Source: JBBRVW01 sp038246545 (GTDB taxonomy: Bacteria; Actinomycetota; Actinomycetes; JACCUZ01). Taken from it: a DNA stretch of 64,000 bases. Under the pieces are notes generated by a model that was not told the origin of the DNA, ran no database searches, and saw nothing but the letters and a program-made list of their open reading frames with translations. Shown piece after piece: positions 8,531 to 15,515 of this stretch (positions are counted from its first letter, which is position 1; every line of letters starts with the position of its first letter). The translations under genes and the position numbers were made by a program. The stretch spans positions 1 through 64,000 of the forward strand of contig JBBRVW010000017.1 in NCBI GenBank assembly GCA_038246545.1. The letters are read 5' to 3'.

Positions 8531-8645
8531 ACGCGCAGCGAACCCTACAGGTGCGGCCCGGACGGGCCGATGAGGGTCTGGACAGCCTGCAACGCGGGCT
8601 GACACGTCCGACAACTCAGCGTTCTGCACCTCGACGGGAGACCCG

Positions 8646-9296
8646 GTGACCGCACTGGTCGAACGCCACGGCGGCACTCTGCCAGGCCCACAGGCCACGC
8701 GGGCCGTCCGTTTCACCGCCATGGTGGTGGTGGCGAGCCCGTTCGTGCGCGAGACGCTGGCCCGGACCCTGCGCGCGCTCGGCGCCGTCGACGTGGTCGA
8801 GGCCGGTTCGATGGCCGAGGCCCGCTCCCGCGCACTGGGCACCAACTCCCGCGACCTCGCGGTCGTCGACGGCAGCCTGCCCGACGGCTCCGGCATCGCG
8901 CTGGTCCGCGAGCTGCGCGGCCTCGGCTGGACGCGCGGCGTCGTTCTCTCGGCCACCGAGGACCCCTACACCGTGCGCGCCGCCCTGGCTGCCGGCGTCC
9001 GGGCCTTCCTCGTCACCGCGTCCTCCGGCGGCCCCGGTGTCCGCGCCGGCGGCACGCCCTCGATCCACCCCCGGCCCCGGGCCGCCCGCCTCACCGGCGC
9101 CGAGGCGCTCTCCGGCCGCGAGGTCGAGGTGCTCCAGCTGGTGTCCGACGGCCGGTCGAACAAGGAGATCGGCGAGGCTCTCGGCCTGTCCGCGCTCACG
9201 GTCAAGTCGCACCTGGCCCGGATCGCCCGCAAGCTCGGCACCGGCGACCGGGCCGAGATGGTGGTCGTCACCATGCGCGCCGGCGTCGTCGTCTGA
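8646..9296 (+). CDS. whiI: WhiI-like atypical response regulator (LuxR/NarL type)
   Basis: A receiver-like domain (residues about 25-120) is followed by a LuxR-type helix-turn-helix (about 150-216, ALSGREVEVLQLVSDGRSNKEIGEALGLS split over the motif). The probable phospho-acceptor aspartate is kept in LAVVDGSLPDGSG. The N-terminal acidic pair is replaced (VVVASPFVRE), and the lysine normally near the domain end is missing (RAFLVTASSGG). It is therefore unlikely to be phosphorylated in the ordinary way. Streptomyces WhiI, a sporulation regulator, has the same loss and the same neighbours: DUF3000 and hemE upstream, rnd downstream, from memory. GTG 8646 has a GGGAG ribosome-binding site. Whether this organism sporulates cannot be seen. 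Confidence 0.75.
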   Translation: MTALVERHGGTLPGPQATRAVRFTAMVVVASPFVRETLARTLRALGAVDVVEAGSMAEARSRALGTNSRDLAVVDGSLPDGSGIALVRELRGLGWTRGVVLSATEDPYTVRAALAAGVRAFLVTASSGGPGVRAGGTPSIHPRPRAARLTGAEALSGREVEVLQLVSDGRSNKEIGEALGLSALTVKSHLARIARKLGTGDRAEMVVVTMRAGVVV

Positions 9297-9353
9297 GGTC
9301 ACGCACCTCCCGACGCGCGGACGCGGCTACCCCGGTCACGGTCCGCCACCACG

Positions 9354-9359
9354 TACCGT
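9354..9359 (+). promoter_or_regulatory. -10 element of the RNase D gene
   Basis: TACCGT lies 6 nt before GTG 9366 and predicts a leaderless transcript. Confidence 0.45.
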
Positions 9360-9365
9360 TGGCGC

Positions 9366-10715
9366 GTGACCGCGACGGAGCCCGCCGGGCCGACCCAGGT
9401 CGGCTCCGACCGCGTCGGCGCCGACGCCACCGACGCCGAGCCGCCGGCCTCCACCGCTGTCCCGCTCACCGAGCCGCGTGACGGTGTCCCCACCCCGCTG
9501 ACCGACCCGGCCGAGCTGGCGCTGGTGGTCGAGAGGTTCGCCGCGGGCAGCGGACCGGTCGCCGTCGACGCCGAGCGGGCGTCCGGCTACCGCTACGGCC
9601 AGGCCGCCTACCTGGTCCAGCTCCGCCGGGCCGACGTCGGGACGGTGCTCATCGACCCACGCGAGCTGCCGGACCTGTCCGACCTCGGCGCCGCGATGGC
9701 CGAGGACGAGTGGGTGCTGCACGCGGCCTCGCAGGACCTGCCGTGCCTCGCCGAGATCGGGATGCGACCGACCCGGGTCTTCGACACCGAGCTCGCCGGC
9801 CGCCTGCTCGGCTACGCCAAGGTCGGCCTCGGCTCGATCGTCGAGGAGGTGCTCGGCCTCTCGCTGGAGAAGGGCCACTCGGCCGCCGACTGGTCGACCC
9901 GGCCGCTGCCCGAGCCGTGGCTGCGCTATGCCGCGCTCGACGTCGAGGTGCTGGTCGAGCTCCGCGACGTGCTCGCCGCCCAGCTCGACGAGCAGGGCAA
10001 GCGGGCCTGGGCCGAGGAGGAGTTCGCCGCCCTCGTGGCCGCTCCCCCGGCGGCCCCCAGGGTGGACCCGTGGCGCCGGACCTCCGGGATGCACCGGGTC
10101 CGCAAGCGCCGCCAGCTCGCCGTCATCCGCGCCCTCTGGGAGCGGCGGGACGAGATCGCCCGGCGCCGCGACATCGCGCCGGGCCGCATCGTGCCGGACA
10201 GCGCGATCGTCGCGGCCGCGCTCGCGTCGCCCCGCGGCGAGGACGACCTCGTGGCGCTGCCCGTCTGGGGCGGCCGGTCCATGCGCCGCCAGACGGCGCA
10301 GTGGCTGCCCGCGATCGAGGCGGCGCTCGGCCTGCCCGAGTCCGACCTGCCCGACCCGAAGACCCCGCACGAGGGTCCGCCCCCGGCCCGCTCCTGGCCC
10401 GACCGCGAGCCGCTGGCCGCCGCGCGGCTGTCTGCGGCGCGCGCGGCCGTCGGTGAGGTGGCCGAGCGGCTGCGGCTCCCGGTCGAGAACCTGATGGCGC
10501 CCGACACCGTCCGCCGGCTGTGCTGGGAGCCACCGGCCGACCCGCCGGACGAGGCGGCGGTCGCGGACTTCCTGCGAGCGCACGGTGCCCGCCCGTGGCA
10601 GGTAGGGCTCACCGCCGCCGTCCTCGTCGAGGCCCTCGCGCATGCGACCGTCCCCGAGCCGCCCCCGGCCCCCGAGGCCGCTGCCGCCGAGGAGCCGGCT
10701 CCGCCGGTCCGGTGA
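9366..10715 (+). CDS. rnd: Ribonuclease D-like 3'-5' exonuclease with HRDC domain
   Basis: This 449-residue protein has an N-terminal DEDD exonuclease domain with VAVDAERASGYRY (the D-x-E pair), the WVLHAASQDLPCL motif, and the closing YAALDVEVLVEL segment. An HRDC nucleic-acid-binding domain follows (HRVRKRRQLAVIRALWERRDEIARRRDI, about 240-320). A further helical C-terminal region and an acidic Pro/Glu/Ala tail end the protein. RNase D trims 3' ends of stable RNAs such as tRNA precursors. Actinobacterial homologues of this length sit next to WhiI-like genes and dxs. GTG 9366 is supported by the -10 element just upstream. Confidence 0.9.
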   Translation: MTATEPAGPTQVGSDRVGADATDAEPPASTAVPLTEPRDGVPTPLTDPAELALVVERFAAGSGPVAVDAERASGYRYGQAAYLVQLRRADVGTVLIDPRELPDLSDLGAAMAEDEWVLHAASQDLPCLAEIGMRPTRVFDTELAGRLLGYAKVGLGSIVEEVLGLSLEKGHSAADWSTRPLPEPWLRYAALDVEVLVELRDVLAAQLDEQGKRAWAEEEFAALVAAPPAAPRVDPWRRTSGMHRVRKRRQLAVIRALWERRDEIARRRDIAPGRIVPDSAIVAAALASPRGEDDLVALPVWGGRSMRRQTAQWLPAIEAALGLPESDLPDPKTPHEGPPPARSWPDREPLAAARLSAARAAVGEVAERLRLPVENLMAPDTVRRLCWEPPADPPDEAAVADFLRAHGARPWQVGLTAAVLVEALAHATVPEPPPAPEAAAAEEPAPPVR

Positions 10716-10832
10716 CCCCAGCGGGTCCGTCGCGCTCTTTGTCACCGATCGACTGTGGTTGACAGGTCCCTCGCGGCCGTCGGCCGGAGGGATTCGGGCA
10801 CGCCGGTGTTGCGTTACTCCCGGTCGATCTGT

Positions 10833-10856
10833 TTAGGTAAGCATTGCCTTACCTGA
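10833..10856 (+). promoter_or_regulatory. Candidate iron-dependent (DtxR/IdeR-type) operator
   Basis: AGGTAAG (10835-10841) and CTTACCT (10848-10854) form a perfect 7-bp inverted repeat with a 6-bp spacer, about 30 bp before the FTR1 start. The left half reads TTAGGTAAG, close to the TTAGGTTAG half-site of IdeR/DtxR boxes. The spacing is wider than the classical 19-bp box, so two overlapping partial boxes or a variant site are possible. No other clear promoter element is seen. Confidence 0.6.
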
Positions 10857-10883
10857 GTGGCTGTCCGTCGAAGGGATCCCCCG

Positions 10884-11747
10884 GTGCTCGCCAACTACCT
10901 GATCGGCTTGCGGGAGGGCCTCGAGGCCACGCTCGTCGTGAGCATCCTGGTGGCCTACCTCGTGAAGTCCGGGCACCGTGACCGGCTGCGGCCGATCTGG
11001 CTCGGCGTCGCTGCAGCCGTCGCGATCTCGTTGGCCTTCGGCGCAGTGCTGACGTTCACGTCGAGCAACCTCAGCTTCGAGGCCAAGGAACGCTTCGGCG
11101 GGCTGATGTCGATCGCCGCCGTCGGGTTCGTCACCTGGATGATCTTCTGGATGCGCCGCACCGCGCGGTTCCTCAAGACCGAGCTGCAGGGCAAGCTCGA
11201 CGCCGCCCTGCTCATGGGCACCGTGGCCCTGACGGTGACCGCGTTCATCGCGGTGGCGCGCGAGGGCCTCGAGACCTCGCTGTTCCTGTGGGCCGCGGCG
11301 CAGTCGGCCGGCAACGGAGCCACCCCGATCGTCGGTGCCTCGCTCGGCATCCTCACCGCCGTTGTCCTGGGCTACCTGCTCTACAGGCGCGCGGTCACGA
11401 TCAACCTGGCGAAGTTCTTCACGTGGACCGGTGCCGGGCTGATCGTCGTGGCCGGCGGCGTCTTCGCCTACGGCGTCCACGACCTCCAGGAAGCCGGCGA
11501 CCTGCCCGGCCTCAACAGCCTCGCCTTCGACGTCTCCGGTGCCATCCCGCCGGACAGCTGGTACGGCTCGCTGCTCAAGGGCGTCTTCAACTTCTCCCCC
11601 GCCACCACCTGGCTCGAGGCGGCCGCCTGGCTGCTCTACGTCGTGCCGGTCATGGTCCTGTTCTTCCGGCCCGCGCGTACCGCCAAGCCCACCGCTGAGC
11701 CGGCACAGCCGACCGTCCCGGCGCCGGAGCCCAGCACCACCCGCTGA
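10884..11747 (+). CDS. efeU: FTR1-family high-affinity iron permease (EfeU-like)
   Basis: This is a 287-residue polytopic protein with about seven membrane segments. The two iron-translocation signatures are intact: LREGLEATLVVSIL in the first segment and AREGLETSLFLWA in the fourth. Both have the R-E-x-x-E pattern used by yeast Ftr1 and bacterial EfeU. The start is GTG 10884, with AAGGGA seven bases upstream; an earlier in-frame ATG has no ribosome-binding site. It is followed 44 bp later by an EfeO-like lipoprotein, so the two form an uptake pair. No EfeB peroxidase gene is present. The upstream inverted repeat suggests repression when iron is plentiful. Confidence 0.92.
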   Translation: MLANYLIGLREGLEATLVVSILVAYLVKSGHRDRLRPIWLGVAAAVAISLAFGAVLTFTSSNLSFEAKERFGGLMSIAAVGFVTWMIFWMRRTARFLKTELQGKLDAALLMGTVALTVTAFIAVAREGLETSLFLWAAAQSAGNGATPIVGASLGILTAVVLGYLLYRRAVTINLAKFFTWTGAGLIVVAGGVFAYGVHDLQEAGDLPGLNSLAFDVSGAIPPDSWYGSLLKGVFNFSPATTWLEAAAWLLYVVPVMVLFFRPARTAKPTAEPAQPTVPAPEPSTTR

Positions 11748-11791
11748 CCGCGCCACCGCCCGCACGTCCCCCGCCAGCACCGGAGTCCCGC

Positions 11792-12484
11792 ATGCCCTCG
11801 CCCGTCCGTGCCCCGCGGTTGCTCGCCGCGCCACTGCTCCTCACCGCCGCCCTCGTCGGCTGCGGAGGGTCCAGCAGTGGTTCCGAGGTCACCGTCAGCG
11901 CCGGTGACGACAACTGCGCGGTGTCCGAGACCGAGCTGGCCGCGGGCACCACCACCTTCGCCGTGACCAACGACGGCGACTCGGTGACCGAGGTCTACGT
12001 CTACGGCGAGAAGGACGGCGCCTTCACCACAGTCGTCGGCGAGGTCGAGAACGTCGGACCGGGCATCAACCGGGACCTGGAAGTCGACCTGGCCGCCGGT
12101 CGGTACGAGGTCGCCTGCAAGCCCGGTCAGAACGGTGACGGCATCCGGCAGGAGATCACCGTCACCGGCACGGGCGGTGCCGCGACCGCATCTGACGAGG
12201 GCTACGACCGGGAGCTCGAGCTGACCGTCGACGCCGACGGCCTCAACGGTCTCGACCCCGCGACCGGAGACAAGGGAGAGCGCATCGAGGTCAAGCTCCA
12301 GAACGACACCGACGGCCCCCGCACCCTCGAGGTCGTCGGCCCCGACGGCGACCTCGACGCCGAGTTCGACGTGCCGGCGGGCGAGCAGGGCGAAGCGGTC
12401 GTCGAGCTCGACGAGGCGGGCGCCTGGACCGTGAAGGTCGAGGGCGGGGACTCCGACATCGACCGCACCCTCACGGTCGGCTGA
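11792..12484 (+). CDS. EfeO-like cupredoxin lipoprotein lacking the M75 domain
   Basis: This 230-residue protein has a lipobox (AALVGCGG, Cys near 25) and should be anchored outside the membrane. The domain at about 30-125 is an EfeO-type cupredoxin (ELAAGTTTFAVTNDG, EVYVYGE, GRYEVACKPG). A second beta-domain (about 135-230, ELELTVDADGLNGLD) ends in TVKVEGGDSDIDRTLTVG. The long imelysin (M75) peptidase-like domain of full EfeO is missing. The protein is very acidic, which suits metal binding. It probably hands iron to the FTR1 permease encoded 44 bp upstream. Two stops in a row (TGA TAG) close the gene. Confidence 0.8.
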   Translation: MPSPVRAPRLLAAPLLLTAALVGCGGSSSGSEVTVSAGDDNCAVSETELAAGTTTFAVTNDGDSVTEVYVYGEKDGAFTTVVGEVENVGPGINRDLEVDLAAGRYEVACKPGQNGDGIRQEITVTGTGGAATASDEGYDRELELTVDADGLNGLDPATGDKGERIEVKLQNDTDGPRTLEVVGPDGDLDAEFDVPAGEQGEAVVELDEAGAWTVKVEGGDSDIDRTLTVG

Positions 12485-12681
12485 TAGAGGCCTCGAGGCG
12501 CGACACCGGCGACTGGTGGGGCGACACCCTCCCCGGCTGAGGTCCCCGGCCCCTCGTCCGCGACGTGGACGACTCGACACCGCGGCCACTCCCGACGTGC
12601 TGTCGCGGAACGTCGCCGACGAGCGGGTGTCCCGCGGCCGGATGCGCCTCCAACCCCCGTCTCCCTGCCGACGGTCGGCTA

Positions 12682-12687
12682 TAGCCT
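12682..12687 (+). promoter_or_regulatory. -10 element of the AlkD-like gene
   Basis: TAGCCT lies 6 nt before ATG 12694, a leaderless arrangement. The gap 12485-12681 shows nothing else. Confidence 0.45.
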
Positions 12688-12693
12688 CCCGCC

Positions 12694-13398
12694 ATGTCGA
12701 CCGGACCGGACCTCGGGCTGGTCCGGGACGTGCGGCGCCGGCTGGCGGCCGCGGCGGACCCAGCGAAGGCGCCGGCGATGCAGGCGTACATGAAGTCCGC
12801 CCTGCCCTACTGCGGCGTGGCCGGCCCGGGCTGCCGCCGGGTGTTCCGTGCGGCGCTCGCCGAGCACCCACTGGCGGACCGCGCGACCTGGCTGGCGACC
12901 GTCCGCGAGCTCTGGGACGGCGCCACCCACCGCGAGGAGTGGTACGCCGCGATCGCCGTCGCCCGGGACCGGAGGTACGCGAGCTACCGGGACGCCGACG
13001 CCCTTCCGCTGTACCGGTACCTGCTCGTCACAGGTGCCTGGTGGGACGTCGTCGACGACGTGGCGACACACCTTGTCGGGCCGTTGCTGCTCGCCGCTCC
13101 CGCGCCGGTGCGGCCGGTGCTCCTTGGCTGGGCCACCGACCCCGACCGCTGGCTGCGGCGTACCTCGGTGATCTGCCAGCAAGGGGCTGGGGCCGACACC
13201 GATATCGACCTGTTGACGTACGCGGTCGAGGCCAACCTCGACGACCGCGACGTCTTCCTGCGCAAGGCCGTCGGCTGGGCGCTCCGCCAGTACGCGCGGA
13301 CCGACGGCGCGTGGGTACGGGAGTTCGTCGCTGCCCATGACGACCGCATCTCCGGGCTGTCCCGGCGCGAGGCGCTCAAGCACGTGGGTGCGGCGTGA
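12694..13398 (+). CDS. DNA alkylation repair protein (AlkD-like HEAT-repeat glycosylase)
   Basis: This 234-residue, all-helical protein is of the AlkC/AlkD family that removes alkylated bases such as 7-methylguanine and 3-methyladenine. The family pattern is seen in QAYMKSALPYCGV, the WWDVVDDVATHLVGPLL segment, DPDRWLRRTSVICQ and FLRKAVGWALRQYA. The aspartate in the WWDVVDD segment corresponds to the catalytic position in AlkD, as far as I can place it. The stop overlaps the following methyltransferase start by 4 bp, so the two are translationally coupled. Confidence 0.88.
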   Translation: MSTGPDLGLVRDVRRRLAAAADPAKAPAMQAYMKSALPYCGVAGPGCRRVFRAALAEHPLADRATWLATVRELWDGATHREEWYAAIAVARDRRYASYRDADALPLYRYLLVTGAWWDVVDDVATHLVGPLLLAAPAPVRPVLLGWATDPDRWLRRTSVICQQGAGADTDIDLLTYAVEANLDDRDVFLRKAVGWALRQYARTDGAWVREFVAAHDDRISGLSRREALKHVGAA

Positions 13399-14174
13399 GC
13401 GCGGCCGAGCGCTGGGCCGCCGAGCTGGCCGGCTGGCGGATCGACCCGGAGATCCTCGCAGCGGCACCGGAGTCGCCCTACACCCTGCCGCCGGCTCTCT
13501 TCCGCGCCGAGCACGGGCGCTCGGGACCGGAGTCCCCGCTGCTCGACCTCGCCCGCGAGGCGCTGCCAGCCGGAGGGACGGTGCTCGACGTCGGCGCCGG
13601 CGGTGGGGCGGCCAGCCTGCCGACTGCACCCCCGGCCGGCCGGCTCGTCGTGGTGGACACCCAGGTGTCGATGCTGGACGAGCTCAGCCGGGCGGCGGCC
13701 GAGCGCGGTGTCTCCGTGACCGCACACCGGGGGCAGTGGCCGGACGTCGCCGATGAGGTGGAGACCTGTGACGTCGTCGTCTGCAGCCACGTCTTCTACA
13801 ACGTGCCCGACCTGCAGCCGTTCGTGGCCGCTCTCGGCACACATGCCCGGATCCGCGTCGTGGCCGAGCTGCACGACACCCACCCCTGGGTCGACATGGG
13901 TCCGTTGTGGGCCCACTTCCACGGCCAGCCGAGGCCGACCGGACCGACCGCGGCGCTGGCGGTCGAGGTGCTCGGCGAGGCGGGCATCGAGCCCCGGTCG
14001 GTCGTCTGGGACCGGCCGGCGCCGGACCTGACCGGTGAGCTCGGACCCGTCGCGGTCGCGTTCGCCCGGCAACGGCTCTGCCTGCCGGTCGACCGGGAGC
14101 CCGAGGTGGCCCGGCTGCTGCTCGCCCGGCCGGGGCTCCCCCGGCGTACTCACGTCCTGTGGTGGGACGTATGA
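13395..14174 (+). CDS. Class I SAM-dependent methyltransferase
   Basis: This 259-residue protein has the SAM-binding motif I VLDVGAGGGAASLP near residue 60 and the acidic end of strand 2 in LVVVDTQVSML. DVVVCSHVFYNVPDL occupies the motif IV position. The N-terminal region is helical and could bind substrate. The acceptor is unknown. GTG 13395 overlaps the stop of the AlkD-like gene as GTGA, suggesting co-expression, perhaps with a role in nucleic-acid maintenance, but that is only guilt by association. Confidence 0.8.
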   Translation: MSAAERWAAELAGWRIDPEILAAAPESPYTLPPALFRAEHGRSGPESPLLDLAREALPAGGTVLDVGAGGGAASLPTAPPAGRLVVVDTQVSMLDELSRAAAERGVSVTAHRGQWPDVADEVETCDVVVCSHVFYNVPDLQPFVAALGTHARIRVVAELHDTHPWVDMGPLWAHFHGQPRPTGPTAALAVEVLGEAGIEPRSVVWDRPAPDLTGELGPVAVAFARQRLCLPVDREPEVARLLLARPGLPRRTHVLWWDV

Positions 14175-14203
14175 CGCCGTCACCCCCACCGTTGGCCGTC
14201 GTT

Positions 14204-14219
14204 GTTACTGGCGAGTAGC
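14204..14219 (+). promoter_or_regulatory. Palindromic operator candidate before fadA-fadB
   Basis: GTTACTGGCGAGTAGC is an inverted repeat (GTTACT / AGTAGC, one mismatch, 4-bp centre). It overlaps TAGCAT (14216-14221), a possible -10 element, about 42 bp before the thiolase start. The position suits a TetR-type fatty-acid repressor. The cognate regulator is not in the window. Confidence 0.45.
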
Positions 14220-14261
14220 ATTCGGGTCAGCCGCACCTCGACCCCGCCCCTGGAGGGCCCC

Positions 14262-15515
14262 GTGCCTGCATCGCCCCGTGCGCCCCGTCAGGTCCGTGAC
14301 GTCGTGTTCGTCGACGGCGTCCGCACCCCGTTCGGCAAGGCCGGACCCAAGGGCATGTACGCCGAGACCCGGGCCGACGACCTGGTCATCCGCTGCATCC
14401 GCGAGCTGATGCGGCGCAACCCCTCGCTCCCGCCGGACCGGGTCGACGACGTCGCGGTCGCCGCCACCACCCAGACCGGCGACCAGGGCCTCACCATCGG
14501 CCGCACGGCGGCCCTGCTCGCGGGACTGCCGAAGACCGTCCCCGGCTACGCGATCGACCGGATGTGCGCGGGCGCCCTGACCGCCGTGACCACCACCGCG
14601 GGGGCCATCGCCTTCGGCGCCTACGACGTCGCGATCGCCGGCGGCGTCGAGCACATGGGGCACCACCCGATGGGCGACGGCGTCGACCCCAACCCGCGGA
14701 TCATCGCCGAGAAGCTCGTCGACCCATCCGCCCTCGTGATGGGCTCGACCGCGGAGAACCTGCACGACCGCTTCCCGCACCTGACCAAGCAGCGCGCGGA
14801 CGCGTTCGCGGTGTCCAGCCAGGACAAGTACGCGAGGGCCGTCGCGAACGGCAAGGTCGAGCCCGGCCTGGTGCCGATGGCCACCCGCAGCGTCGAGAAG
14901 GGCTGGGGCCTGGCCACCGCCGACGAGCCGCCGCGGCCGGGCACCACGCTCGACGACCTGGCCACCCTGAAGACGCCGTTCCGGCCGCACGGCCGGGTGA
15001 CCGCCGGCAACGCCGCGGGTCTCAACGACGGCGCGACCGCATGCCTGCTCGCCGCCGAGGAGGTCGCCGAGGAGCTCGGGCTGCCGGTGCGGATGCGGCT
15101 GGTGTCGTTCTCCTTCGTCGGTGTCGAGCCCGAGGTGATGGGCGTGGGGCCGGTCCCGGCCACCGAGAAGGCCCTCGCCAAGGCCGGGCTGTCCATCGAG
15201 GACATCGGGCTGTTCGAGCTCAACGAGGCCTTCGCCGTCCAGGTGCTCGCGTTCCTCGACCACTTCGGCATCGACGACGACGACCGCCGCGTCAACGAGT
15301 ACGGCGGCGCCATCGCCGTCGGCCACCCGCTGGCGTCGTCCGGGGTGCGGCTGATGACGCAGCTGGCCCGGCAGTTCGAGGACCACCCCGAGGTCCGCTA
15401 CGGCCTCACCGCGATGTGCATCGGCATCGGCATGGGCGGTTCGGTGATCTGGGAGAACCCGGGCTGGGAAGGGTTCGCGAGCGACAGCGACACCGAGGGG
15501 ACGGCCGCGCAGTGA
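14262..15515 (+). CDS. fadA: Acetyl-CoA acetyltransferase / 3-ketoacyl-CoA thiolase
   Basis: This 417-residue thiolase performs the last step of beta-oxidation, cleaving 3-ketoacyl-CoA with CoA. The nucleophilic cysteine is in DRMCAGALTAV near residue 102. The later motifs NEAFAVQVLAFL, the GGAIAVGHPLASSG histidine segment and the C-terminal MCIGIGMGG cysteine are all present. I chose GTG 14262 because GGAGG lies at 14252-14256; an in-frame start 20 codons earlier has no such site. Its stop overlaps the start of the fadB-like gene as GTGA. The pair lies downstream of rnd/whiI, as in Streptomyces. Confidence 0.93.
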   Translation: MPASPRAPRQVRDVVFVDGVRTPFGKAGPKGMYAETRADDLVIRCIRELMRRNPSLPPDRVDDVAVAATTQTGDQGLTIGRTAALLAGLPKTVPGYAIDRMCAGALTAVTTTAGAIAFGAYDVAIAGGVEHMGHHPMGDGVDPNPRIIAEKLVDPSALVMGSTAENLHDRFPHLTKQRADAFAVSSQDKYARAVANGKVEPGLVPMATRSVEKGWGLATADEPPRPGTTLDDLATLKTPFRPHGRVTAGNAAGLNDGATACLLAAEEVAEELGLPVRMRLVSFSFVGVEPEVMGVGPVPATEKALAKAGLSIEDIGLFELNEAFAVQVLAFLDHFGIDDDDRRVNEYGGAIAVGHPLASSGVRLMTQLARQFEDHPEVRYGLTAMCIGIGMGGSVIWENPGWEGFASDSDTEGTAAQ

